From an uncultured Prevotella sp. (lineage in GTDB: Bacteria > Bacteroidota > Bacteroidia > Bacteroidales > Bacteroidaceae), in contig UQPD01000104.1 in assembly GCA_900542795.1 (NCBI GenBank), positions 1 to 9,381 on the forward strand: 9,381 bases of DNA. The letters are read 5' to 3'. Every line of letters starts with the position of its first letter. The first letter of the stretch is position 1. Shown here in pieces: positions 1 to 7,252 of the stretch. Below the pieces are notes generated by a model. That model was not told the origin of the DNA, ran no database searches, and was given only the letters and a program-made list of their open reading frames with translations. The position numbers and the translations under genes are program-made.

Positions 1-30
1 ACTTAATACTTAACACTTAATACTTAATAC
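1..30. repeat. Tandem heptamer array upstream of the DXS-like gene
   Basis: Read on the minus strand this is four copies of the heptamer GTATTAA, with the third copy reading GTGTTAA. It ends ten bases before the start codon of the gene at 40. A near-identical array in the opposite orientation lies at 1820-1847, at the end of that gene. The array may continue beyond the left edge of the window. Function is unknown. Confidence 0.7.
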
Positions 31-39
31 ATTTCCCTT

Positions 40-1833
40 ATGATATTAGAAAATATTCAGTCGCCTGCCGACTTAAAAAACTTAGACATTGAGGCACTCA
101 ACATTGTTGCCAACGAGACTCGTCAAGCTGTATTAAACCGTGTGAGCAAACATGGTGGGCATGTAGGTCCAAACCTTGGTTTCGTAGAAGCGACCGTAGC
201 ACTTCACTATGTGTTTAATGCACCTAAAGATAAGTTTGTGTTCGATGTTAGTCACCAATGCTATCCACATAAAGTGCTGACTGGACGTGCGGCAGGTTTT
301 TTAGGCAATGTGGATGACATGAATGCTATAAGCGGATATTCATCACCGACAGAATGCCCTGACTACGATAATTTTGAAATAGGACATACCTCCACCTCCA
401 TCAGTCTTGCCACAGGTTTGCAAAAAGCACGCGACATAAAGGGGACCAACGAGAACATCATTGCCGTTATTGGTGATGGTTCACTCTCGGGAGGCGAAGC
501 CATGGAAGGACTCTCTGAAGCCTCCGAACTCAACACGGGTATCATTATTGTGGTAAACGATAACGAGATGTCGATTGCCGAGAACCATGGTGGTCTCTAC
601 AAAAATCTGCGTGCCTTGCGCGAAAGTCAAGGCTCATGTTCACACAATTGGTTCAAGGCTTGGGGCTTTGATTATAAATATTTGGAAGAAGGTAACGATG
701 TGGCAAAACTCATCGAACTCTTTAAGAGCGTAAAAGATACCAATCGCCCCACCGTTCTGCACATTCACACCGAAAAAGGACACGGCTATGCACCTGCTGT
801 GCAAAACAAAGAAGCATGGCACTGGGGCTTACCCTTTAACCTAGAAGATGGCAGTCGTCCACGCAGAAATGCAGATGGCACTATGCCCAACATTCCTGCC
901 TCAGAGGACTACCAAACACTCTTTAGCGACTGGATGTTGCAAGAGATGCAACACGCCCCCACACTCATTGCCGTTACTGCAGGTACACCTACCGCAGCTG
1001 GTTTTACTGCCGAAAAGCGTGCTTTAGCTGGCAAACAACACATTGACATGGGTATTGCCGAGGAACAAGCTGCTGCCATGATTTCGGGTATGGCAAAGGG
1101 TGGACTCCATCCCGTGTGGAGCGTATATAGCACTTTTATTCAACGCACCTACGACCAAATAGCACAAGACCTCTGCATCAATGCCAACCCTGCTGTTATC
1201 AATGTTGTGGGCGGTGGCGTAAATTCAATGAACGACATTACGCACATTTGCCTTTTCGACATCCCCATGCTTTGCAGCATTCCTGGACTCATTTATCTTG
1301 CTCCCACCACCTGCGAGGAATACTTTGCCATGCTGCGTTGGGCTATTCAGCAAGATCAAAAACCCATTGCCATACGTATGCCAAGCAATGGCGTAATTCA
1401 CACTACCGATGTAGTTGATGCCGACTATAGTTACGAACCACATTACAAGGTGATGCACCAAGGCTCAAAGGTTGCCATTATTGCTGCTGGGTCGTTTTAT
1501 CAGAAAGGAGAAAGTGTGCAACGCCTGTTAGCCGAAAAGGGTATCGATGCTACACTCATCAATCCGCGTTACCTGCACGAGGTTGATGCCGCAACACTCG
1601 AGGCATTAAAGACTGACCACCAACTTGTTGTTACACTTGAAGATGGTTGTAAAGATGGTGGCTTTGGCGAACGCATTGCTTCTTACTATGGTACCTCTGA
1701 CATGAAAGTTCTTGTAGGTGGTATCAAAAAAGGTCTCTACGACCGCTACAATGTACAGAAACTCTTAGCTGACAACCAACTGCTTGATGAGCAAATTCGA
1801 GACCAAATAATTAGTTTAAGTATTAAGTATTAA
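40..1833 (+). CDS. Divergent 1-deoxy-D-xylulose-5-phosphate synthase-like TPP enzyme
   Basis: A 597-residue thiamine-diphosphate enzyme of the DXS/transketolase family, most likely cytosolic. Order of parts: TPP-binding half with H41 (E. coli H49), H116 (H121) and the GDG...NDN cofactor motif at 145-175; then the pyrimidine-binding half with catalytic E341 (E370), R369 (R398) and H402 (H431), and a C-terminal transketolase-like domain. The segment after NDNEMSI is about 30-40 residues shorter than in E. coli DXS. An ungapped comparison over 391-449 puts G391 and S449 where E. coli has R420 and R478, the two arginines that bind the glyceraldehyde-3-phosphate phosphate, and N398 where E. coli has D427. 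So it is probably a paralogue with another acceptor rather than the housekeeping isoprenoid DXS; true substrates are unknown. Its last codons lie within the heptamer repeat, so the C-terminal tail is repeat-derived. Databases would probably label it dxs. Confidence 0.85.
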   Translation: MILENIQSPADLKNLDIEALNIVANETRQAVLNRVSKHGGHVGPNLGFVEATVALHYVFNAPKDKFVFDVSHQCYPHKVLTGRAAGFLGNVDDMNAISGYSSPTECPDYDNFEIGHTSTSISLATGLQKARDIKGTNENIIAVIGDGSLSGGEAMEGLSEASELNTGIIIVVNDNEMSIAENHGGLYKNLRALRESQGSCSHNWFKAWGFDYKYLEEGNDVAKLIELFKSVKDTNRPTVLHIHTEKGHGYAPAVQNKEAWHWGLPFNLEDGSRPRRNADGTMPNIPASEDYQTLFSDWMLQEMQHAPTLIAVTAGTPTAAGFTAEKRALAGKQHIDMGIAEEQAAAMISGMAKGGLHPVWSVYSTFIQRTYDQIAQDLCINANPAVINVVGGGVNSMNDITHICLFDIPMLCSIPGLIYLAPTTCEEYFAMLRWAIQQDQKPIAIRMPSNGVIHTTDVVDADYSYEPHYKVMHQGSKVAIIAAGSFYQKGESVQRLLAEKGIDATLINPRYLHEVDAATLEALKTDHQLVVTLEDGCKDGGFGERIASYYGTSDMKVLVGGIKKGLYDRYNVQKLLADNQLLDEQIRDQIISLSIKY

Positions 1834-1847
1834 GTTTTAAGTATTAC
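1815..1847. repeat. Tandem GTATTAA heptamer array at the gene end
   Basis: Four direct heptamer units (GTATTAA, GTATTAA, GTTTTAA, GTATTAC) run from 1820 to 1847. Over 27 positions this equals the reverse complement of bases 4-30 with a single mismatch. The stop codon of the DXS-like gene at 1831-1833 is inside it. Because the unit is only 7 bp and AT-rich, the match could come from shared repeat expansion rather than from a mobile cassette. Confidence 0.7.
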
Positions 1848-1867
1848 AAACTATGTGAGTAGTTGAA

Positions 1868-2016
1868 GTAATAAGTAATAAAAAATAGGTAATAAGTAAT
1901 ACAAAATAACGGGACGAGAACTAAATCTAAATAATAGACACGTTGCATTAAAAGCCCATTAATTTGTATTACTTATTACCTATTACTTAAGAACTTACTT
2001 ATTACTTAAGAACATT
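1868..2016. repeat. GTAATAA heptamer repeats with a 22-bp perfect inverted repeat
   Basis: This gap between two convergent genes holds GTAATAA-type units at 1868-1881 and 1889-1902, and opposite-orientation units (TTATTAC, CTATTAC, TTAAGAA) from 1967 to about 2016. Bases 1884-1905 are exactly reverse-complementary to 1963-1984, with a 57-base spacer. In RNA from either strand this would fold into a long AT-rich hairpin, so it could act as a bidirectional transcription barrier. It lacks the GC stem and U-tract of a classical intrinsic terminator. The stop of the minus-strand gene (2002-2004) is within the repeats. Confidence 0.7.
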
Positions 2017-3429
2017 ACTTATTTTTTTCCCTTCAACATCAAACATGCCATGTGAAGTGGTAATGACCACACGATTATTCTGAATATGTTTGCGCGAGGC
2101 AGAAGGAACGGAATGAATAGTTTGCAACTGGATACCTGTGGAATTGTCTACTACATGGAGTTGAAGTGTTGCTGTGGCACCACCATCAATAGTTGAGGCG
2201 GTAATGTTGGTGTAGCCTGTTCCATTCAGTGTTACATAACCTCCATTTACGGTTGCTACTAAAGGATTACTACTTGTCCAACAGATGCGCTGGTCGGTGA
2301 TAGAAGTAGGTGAAAGAACTGGCTTAAGAGCAATGTGCGCAACATTCAAATCAACTGTTTGTGTAGTCTCTGCAAAGGTAAGCGAACGAGCTACGATGGG
2401 TGTTTGTTGTTTGACCTTGCGATAAAGAAAGGGTAAGGGTAAGGATGAAGAAGTATACACATTGAAACGCGCATAAGTCTCAGCAGGAGCATTAAAGCGT
2501 AATGTGCCATAGGTAGTGTTAGCATTGGTGATGCTGGCACCCTCATACCCCAAGGTGATGTTCCACTGGGTGCTCCCTTCGTTCCATGCCAAGGCTTGTT
2601 TGCCAGTGGCACCAAGGGTGCGTCCGTATTGATCAGTAAGCGTCCACTGACCCTGCACATCGGTTTGATGCAACTTAAAACGCAATACGTCGGGTTGTGT
2701 AACGTCGGTGGTTGTGGGCAAGGATACTGCATCTAAATAATGCGAGGTTTCCATGCCATCGATGTCGGCTGCAGCACAACCATTGCGAAATAACATGCAC
2801 TCGTCACCCTCACTAATTTTGCTCTTTTTGCTAAGTTTTTCGTAACTCCAACCTAAGGGAGATTCAAGCACAACATCAGTGGGTGCATCATAATGAATGG
2901 TGATGGCATTGACATAAACAGACCCTTCGGCTGTTCCTCCTTGCAAAGTGATGAAAGCTGAATCGGTGGTGAAAGCTGGCACATCAATGCGCTTTTCAAT
3001 GTCTACATACACGCCTAAGTCCTTCGACACCCAGGTGCCAAACCATTGGTCAGAAGCAAAGTCGGCAGGACGTTGTGTGTAGAGCGGGGTGTCGTTGTCG
3101 CTAATGGTGTAGCCAAGTTGTCCAGCTTTGTTATTAGAACATAAGCTGAATGTGATATACTTGATAGTGCATCCTTGCCAACCTTTTAAAAAGAGGCGGG
3201 CTTGGCGGTTGCGCGGAATTTGATTATAGCGATTTCCCGATGTAGCTCCATATTCATTTTCAAAATACGCCCAAGCACCTTGTGGCACTTGTCCGCTGGC
3301 TGAAAGTATGAATTCACCCGTCTGTTTATTGAATTCTACTATGCGATAAACAACTTCTGCTGCTTGTGTTCCAAGTACTATTGCAAGTCCCAAAATGAGT
3401 AACAGGACTTTGCGCGATATTTGTTTCAT
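2002..3429 (-). CDS. Secreted or surface protein with a BIG2-like Ig domain, function unknown
   Basis: About 475 residues when started at the ATG at 3429, giving the protein MKQISRKVLLLILGL. This start puts a classic signal peptide (basic n-region, hydrophobic core, TQAA cleavage region near residue 23) at the N-terminus; in-frame upstream ATGs at 3438 and 3492 would only add a leader. The mature part has an N-terminal beta-rich region of about 160 residues, a middle beta-rich region, and a bacterial Ig-like (BIG2-type) domain at about 357-426, recognisable from CWTSSNP..ATV..G.V...GTG.TNITA. The last 25 residues (NNRVVITTSHGMFDVEGKKI) resemble the short C-terminal motif found in many exported Bacteroidales proteins. 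No catalytic motif was recognised. The final residues NVLK are encoded within the intergenic repeat. A role in envelope or substrate binding is only a guess. Confidence 0.75.
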   Translation of the reverse strand: MKQISRKVLLLILGLAIVLGTQAAEVVYRIVEFNKQTGEFILSASGQVPQGAWAYFENEYGATSGNRYNQIPRNRQARLFLKGWQGCTIKYITFSLCSNNKAGQLGYTISDNDTPLYTQRPADFASDQWFGTWVSKDLGVYVDIEKRIDVPAFTTDSAFITLQGGTAEGSVYVNAITIHYDAPTDVVLESPLGWSYEKLSKKSKISEGDECMLFRNGCAAADIDGMETSHYLDAVSLPTTTDVTQPDVLRFKLHQTDVQGQWTLTDQYGRTLGATGKQALAWNEGSTQWNITLGYEGASITNANTTYGTLRFNAPAETYARFNVYTSSSLPLPFLYRKVKQQTPIVARSLTFAETTQTVDLNVAHIALKPVLSPTSITDQRICWTSSNPLVATVNGGYVTLNGTGYTNITASTIDGGATATLQLHVVDNSTGIQLQTIHSVPSASRKHIQNNRVVITTSHGMFDVEGKKISNVLK

Positions 3430-3461
3430 AACATTCATAGTGTATTTGGTTTTGTATACTG

Positions 3462-3469
3462 CAAAGTTG
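3462..3469 (-). promoter_or_regulatory. Possible -7 box of the secreted-protein gene
   Basis: The minus strand reads CAACTTTG, seven of eight matches to the Bacteroidetes -7 consensus TAnnTTTG. It is 32 bases upstream of the ATG at 3429. If real, transcription starts downstream of the ATG at 3492, which supports the shorter start. No convincing -33 TTTG was seen, so this is weak. Confidence 0.3.
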
Positions 3470-3535
3470 GGGCTTTTATTGGGATTAGTCAAGAATATCT
3501 TTGGTTTTGTTTAGAAAATGACTTGTACTTGATTA

Positions 3536-4144
3536 TTAGGTAATTGCATCAGGGTCAGAAAGAGCCTGACGTAACTGTGCTAAATAAGCATCTACTTGGG
3601 GATGGTGCATGCGGTTCCATATATCCCCTAAAAAGGCTGCTCCACCAAAGTGCCAAGCTCGGAGTTGCGGGATGTGAGCTGCAGTTATCCCTCCAAGGGC
3701 AACTACTTGATGGTCGATAAGAGCGTTGTTTGCTGCTTGTTGCAAAGTGGCATCAGTAAAGGCTGCAGCATAGCCTTTCTTAGATATACTATTGAATATG
3801 GGACTTAAAAAGACGTACTGACGCTGGGGCTTATTGACAGCCACTTCAGCTAAACTATGACAAGAACACGACACACTGCCTTGAAAATCTGTGGGCACTT
3901 GCTGCCAACGACGGTTAAGGTGTATGCCATGAAGTGCAAACTCTGTGGCTAAAGCAAAATGCTCGTGCAGCACGATGCGATTGTGCCACATTGCAGGAAT
4001 GCTTTGTAACAATGCACGATAAGCCTCAACAGGTGCCTCTGGCTTACGCAAATGCAACAAATCGAGTCCGTGACGAAACAACTTGTCAATAAAAATAGCC
4101 TCTCCCGAGATGAATTCGGGAGAGGTGATTACAATCCACTTCAT
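3536..4144 (-). CDS. TenI/ThiE-like thiamine phosphate synthase-fold protein
   Basis: A 202-residue protein of the ThiE/TenI (beta/alpha)8 family, last gene of the thiamine operon. Visible family marks are LLHLRKPE (29-36, the ThiE QLRxK strand), HGIHLN (72-77), CSCHSLAE (93-100), YVFLSPIFNSISKKGY (110-125) and the phosphate-binding loop VALGGI (148-153) followed by GGAAFLGDIW. Where ThiE carries the ND/DD pair that binds Mg-pyrophosphate, this protein has HEH (60-62), so it probably does not make thiamine phosphate. The S.SKKGY segment resembles TenI, the thiazole tautomerase of Bacillus subtilis. A dedicated ThiE is encoded in the same operon, which fits specialisation. The partner Thi4 product is already an aromatic thiazole, so a tautomerase would be unexpected here and the true role is open. 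A 16-bp inverted repeat separates it from the upstream gene. Confidence 0.7.
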   Translation of the reverse strand: MKWIVITSPEFISGEAIFIDKLFRHGLDLLHLRKPEAPVEAYRALLQSIPAMWHNRIVLHEHFALATEFALHGIHLNRRWQQVPTDFQGSVSCSCHSLAEVAVNKPQRQYVFLSPIFNSISKKGYAAAFTDATLQQAANNALIDHQVVALGGITAAHIPQLRAWHFGGAAFLGDIWNRMHHPQVDAYLAQLRQALSDPDAIT

Positions 4145-4162
4145 ATATATATGTCTATAGAG

Positions 4163-4212
4163 ATAAATAAAGGGTTATTAGAATATTTAATCCCCTATAA
4201 CCCTTTATTTAT
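4163..4212 (-). terminator. 16-bp perfect inverted repeat between thi4 and the tenI-like gene
   Basis: Bases 4163-4178 and 4197-4212 are exactly complementary, with an 18-base loop. In the mRNA the stem begins just after the thi4 stop codon and contains a GGG/CCC core flanked by AU pairs. No U-tract follows on the minus strand, so it may be an attenuator, an RNA-stabilising 3' hairpin or a processing site rather than a full terminator. Confidence 0.5.
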
Positions 4213-4218
4213 TACACC

Positions 4219-4992
4219 TTATTTTTTCAATTTCTCAATAATCAAGTCGGCAACTTTCTTACCAGAGAGCATCATACCGCCAAAGATAGGTCCCATGCGG
4301 GGAGTACCTGCTACAGCTGAAGATGCCATACCACAAACGTAAAGACCAGGATAAATTTCGCGTGTGCCTTCAACGACCATACGTTCTCCCTCAACTACGT
4401 CTAATGAACGTTCGCCAATTACGCAGCCTGTGGGCGTGTCGAGTTGTATGCCATTTTTGCGAGCAACAACCTTACACATTTCACTGTCATGACCAGTACC
4501 ATCAATTACACACTTTGCCATAATGTTGAGTGGGTCAACATGCATACCTTCGCGCAATACAGGAGTCCAGTTTACAACCACACCACTCACCACATCGTTT
4601 TTAAAGATTACGTCTTCTACCGAATAGCAGTTGAAAATGGTGGCACCTGCGTGTACGGCATGATAAAGCAAAGCTGATGTACTCTCAACAGAGTCGATGG
4701 TGTAAAGTCCGTCTTCAAAGGCTTCGTAGTTGATGTCGAAATCCTTGATGATGTGCATGGCTTCTTCCTGAATAACAATTTGGTTGAACATCATGGCACC
4801 ACCCCACATGCCTCCACCGGGAGAGAGCTTGCGGTCGAACTGGGCAACCTTTAATCCAGCCTTTGCCAAATAATAAGCTGCCACAATGCCTGAAGGGCCA
4901 CCACCAACAATGGCTACGTCGAGGTTCAGATTACGTTGAAGTTTGTCGAAATAGGTACTAATAATACCTTTTGATACTTGTGTCTCAATCAT
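4219..4992 (-). CDS. thi4: Thi4-type thiazole synthase, sulfide-dependent (His) form
   Basis: A 257-residue Thi4-family protein, the size of the archaeal and bacterial enzymes. It makes the adenylated carboxythiazole from NAD and glycine, the thiazole half of thiamine. The N-terminal dinucleotide-binding motif is VGGGPSG (29-35), followed by the acidic strand end and SPGGGMWGGAMMFN (57-70). Later come VIDGTGHDS (162-170) and the C-terminal RMGPIFGGMMLSGKK (232-246). At residue 151 (GMHVDPL) there is His where plant and yeast Thi4 have the Cys that sacrifices its sulfur. His is found in the Methanocaldococcus enzyme, which uses free sulfide and Fe(II) and turns over repeatedly. So a catalytic, sulfide-using, anaerobic enzyme is inferred. 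It is 27 bases downstream of thiC. Databases often call this family Thi4, ribulose-1,5-bisphosphate isomerase or FAD-dependent thiazole synthase; the thiamine operon supports the thiazole role. Confidence 0.92.
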   Translation of the reverse strand: MIETQVSKGIISTYFDKLQRNLNLDVAIVGGGPSGIVAAYYLAKAGLKVAQFDRKLSPGGGMWGGAMMFNQIVIQEEAMHIIKDFDINYEAFEDGLYTIDSVESTSALLYHAVHAGATIFNCYSVEDVIFKNDVVSGVVVNWTPVLREGMHVDPLNIMAKCVIDGTGHDSEMCKVVARKNGIQLDTPTGCVIGERSLDVVEGERMVVEGTREIYPGLYVCGMASSAVAGTPRMGPIFGGMMLSGKKVADLIIEKLKK

Positions 4993-5019
4993 TTTTATGT
5001 TGTTTTAAATCTATGTTTT

Positions 5020-6600
5020 TTATTCTTCATTACAGTTTTTAAGCGAGTGGCTGATGCGAGCAGCGCAGAAGTTTGGACCACACATGGTGCAGTAGTTTGC
5101 ATCCACAGAATTGCTTGACTTGTAGTACTCAAGGGCACGTTCGGGGTCGAGCGACAAATTAAATTGATCTTTCCAACGGAAATCGTAGCGTGCCTTACTC
5201 AACGCATCATCGCGCACAGTGGCACCAGGATGTCCTTTGGCTAAGTCGGCTGCATGAGCTGCTATTTTATAGGTTACTACACCCACACGCACATCTTCCT
5301 TCTCGGGCAATGCAAGATGTTCTTTAGGTGTTACGTAACAGAGCATGGCTGTGCCATACCAACCTATCATGGAGGCACCTATGGCTGAGGTGATGTGGTC
5401 GTAGGCTGGAGCAATATCTGTTACGAGCGGACCTAAGGTATAGAAGGGGGCACCATGACACTTTTCAATTTGGCGCTCCATGTTCTCCTTAATTTTGTGC
5501 ATGGGCACATGGCCAGGACCTTCAATGAAGGCTTGCACGTTCTTAGCCCAGGCACGTTCCACAAGTTCGCCCATGGTGTCGAGCTCGGCAAACTGTGCTG
5601 CATCATTGGCATCGTGTGTTGAACCAGGACGCAAACCATCACCCAAAGAAATAGCTACGTCATACTGCGCACAGATGTCGCAAATATCATCGAAATGCTC
5701 GTAAAGGAAGCTCTCTTGCTGATGCACCTTACACCACTTGGAGATGATGCTACCACCACGGCTCACAATGCCCGTGAGTCGGGTGTCTGCCAAATGAATA
5801 TTCTTTAAACGTATGCCACAGTGAATGGTAAAGTAGTCTACACCCTGCTCGCATTGTTCAATGAGTGTATCGCGGAAAATTTCCCAAGTTAAGTCCTCAG
5901 CCTTGCCATTCACTTTTTCGAAAGCCTGATACATAGGCACCGTACCTACTGGCACGGGACAGTTGCGAAGAATCCACTCGCGCGTTTCGTGAATATCGTT
6001 ACCAGTTGAAAGATCCATCAAGGTGTCGCCACCCCATTTGCAACTCCACACGGCTTTTTCAACCTCCTCTTCTATACCAGAGGTCGTGGATGAGTTGCCT
6101 ATATTGGTATTGATTTTTACCAAGAAGTTCGTACCAATAATCATAGGTTCAGACTCGGGGTGCTTTCGGTTGGCTGGTATTACGGCACGACCTTCGGCAA
6201 TCTCTTTGCACACAAACTCAGGAGTAATGTGTGTGTGGATGCCAAGTTCCTCGCAATTCATGTTTTCGCGGATGGCTACGTACTCCATCTCTTGTGTAAT
6301 AATGCCTTTTTTGGCAAAGAACATCTGCGTTTCGCCTTCCTTACGACCTTCAATCCATGACTGGCGCAATTTGGGGAGCCCCTTCTCTAAATTGATTTCT
6401 ACATTTGGATCGCTATACGCACCACTGGTGTCATATATATATACGGGCGCATTAGGTTGCTCATGACGCTTGCCTCCCTCAAAGGTTACAGTAGGTGTGA
6501 GGTGTACACGACGCATACCTACTTTAATTTCGGGAAAGATTTTTCCACTCAAATACACCTTCTCGGACGAAGGGTACTTAAATTTGATTTTTGTTTCCAT
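5020..6600 (-). CDS. thiC: Phosphomethylpyrimidine synthase ThiC
   Basis: A 526-residue radical-SAM enzyme that rearranges 5-aminoimidazole ribotide (AIR) into HMP-phosphate, the pyrimidine half of thiamine. Conserved stretches include YDTSGAYSD (56-64), MEYVAIREN (105-113), PMIIGTNFLVKINTNIGNS (152-170), MDLSTGNDIHETREWILRN (195-213), SRGGSI (280-285), SLGDGLRPG (318-326), EGPGHVPMHKI (360-370) and APAYDHITSAIGA (397-409). The C-terminal CX2CX4C motif (C504, C507, C512) binds the 4Fe-4S cluster, so the protein is complete. It is shorter than proteobacterial ThiC because it lacks the longer N-terminal extension. It lies 19 bases after thiE in the thiamine operon and should be repressed with it through the TPP riboswitch. 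The cluster makes the enzyme oxygen-sensitive, in keeping with an anaerobic host. Confidence 0.97.
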   Translation of the reverse strand: METKIKFKYPSSEKVYLSGKIFPEIKVGMRRVHLTPTVTFEGGKRHEQPNAPVYIYDTSGAYSDPNVEINLEKGLPKLRQSWIEGRKEGETQMFFAKKGIITQEMEYVAIRENMNCEELGIHTHITPEFVCKEIAEGRAVIPANRKHPESEPMIIGTNFLVKINTNIGNSSTTSGIEEEVEKAVWSCKWGGDTLMDLSTGNDIHETREWILRNCPVPVGTVPMYQAFEKVNGKAEDLTWEIFRDTLIEQCEQGVDYFTIHCGIRLKNIHLADTRLTGIVSRGGSIISKWCKVHQQESFLYEHFDDICDICAQYDVAISLGDGLRPGSTHDANDAAQFAELDTMGELVERAWAKNVQAFIEGPGHVPMHKIKENMERQIEKCHGAPFYTLGPLVTDIAPAYDHITSAIGASMIGWYGTAMLCYVTPKEHLALPEKEDVRVGVVTYKIAAHAADLAKGHPGATVRDDALSKARYDFRWKDQFNLSLDPERALEYYKSSNSVDANYCTMCGPNFCAARISHSLKNCNEE

Positions 6601-6619
6601 ATATTTTTGGTTGTGTTAT

Positions 6620-7252
6620 TTATAACTGATTATTACTAGCGGGAACTTGAGAAACAAATTGCTTCATTTCTTCCACGGGGTCTTCTGCATTTAGTATGCC
6701 TCCGCTCACGGCAATACCACTTACGCCAGTTTGCATGATCGAGTGGATGTCTTGCTTTAAAATGCCTCCGATGGCTACGATGGGCAAAGGGATGTTATGG
6801 GCTTGCATTTGCTGCACGATGCTTTGATAGCCCTCAATACCTAATACGGGCGAAAGATTCTTTTTGGTAGTAGTAAATCTAAAAGGGCCACAACCTATGT
6901 AGTCGGCTCCTTGGCGATAAAGGCGTTCAACATCGGCAAACGTATTGGCTGTACCACCTATGATGTAATCCTTTCCAAAAAGTTTTCGGGCCTCATCAAC
7001 AGGCATATCATTCTTGCCTAAATGCACACCATTGGCTCCTGTTGTTTTTACCCACTCCACATGGTCATCGAGCACAAACACGGCATGGTATTGCTTACAT
7101 AAAGCCCCTATTTCGGTAGCTGCTGCCAAAAAAGTAGCTTCATCGGCATCCTTCATTCGAAGTTGCACCCATCGACAACCTCCTTGGAGTGCCAATCGAG
7201 CACCTTCAACATAACCATAGCGTGTGTTAGCATGGGTTATAAACTGTATCAT
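6620..7252 (-). CDS. thiE: Thiamine phosphate synthase ThiE
   Basis: A 210-residue (beta/alpha)8 enzyme that couples HMP-pyrophosphate with thiazole phosphate to give thiamine phosphate. Family motifs are all present: WVQLRMKD (28-35) for the pyrophosphate, LDD (61-63) with the Mg-binding acidic residues, GVHLGKNDM (75-83), GGTANT (99-104), DYIGCGPFRFTTTK (117-130) ending in the conserved Lys, and AIGGI (160-164). The start ATG overlaps the thiD stop by four bases (ATGA), so the two are probably translationally coupled. Its intact Mg and pyrophosphate ligands contrast with the second ThiE-fold protein at the operon end, so this is the likely genuine synthase. Confidence 0.94.
   Translation of the reverse strand: MIQFITHANTRYGYVEGARLALQGGCRWVQLRMKDADEATFLAAATEIGALCKQYHAVFVLDDHVEWVKTTGANGVHLGKNDMPVDEARKLFGKDYIIGGTANTFADVERLYRQGADYIGCGPFRFTTTKKNLSPVLGIEGYQSIVQQMQAHNIPLPIVAIGGILKQDIHSIMQTGVSGIAVSGGILNAEDPVEEMKQFVSQVPASNNQL

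Noticed and set aside
40..1833. Straightforward housekeeping dxs
   Set aside because: Loss of both phosphate-binding arginines and the shortened loop make that assignment unsafe, although the overall family is clear.
1815..2016. CRISPR array
   Set aside because: The repeats are 7 bp and contiguous, with no unique spacers of regular length and no cas genes.
3430..3492. Upstream start at 3492 for the secreted protein
   Set aside because: It would bury the signal peptide behind a polar 21-residue leader and lies upstream of the possible -7 box.
4052..4342. 96-residue plus-strand open frame across the tenI-like/thi4 gap
   Set aside because: It is antisense to two conserved genes and crosses the hairpin; no domain is recognisable.
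6023..6466. 147-residue plus-strand open frame opposite thiC
   Set aside because: It is antisense to well-conserved thiC codons and its composition is that of a shadow frame.
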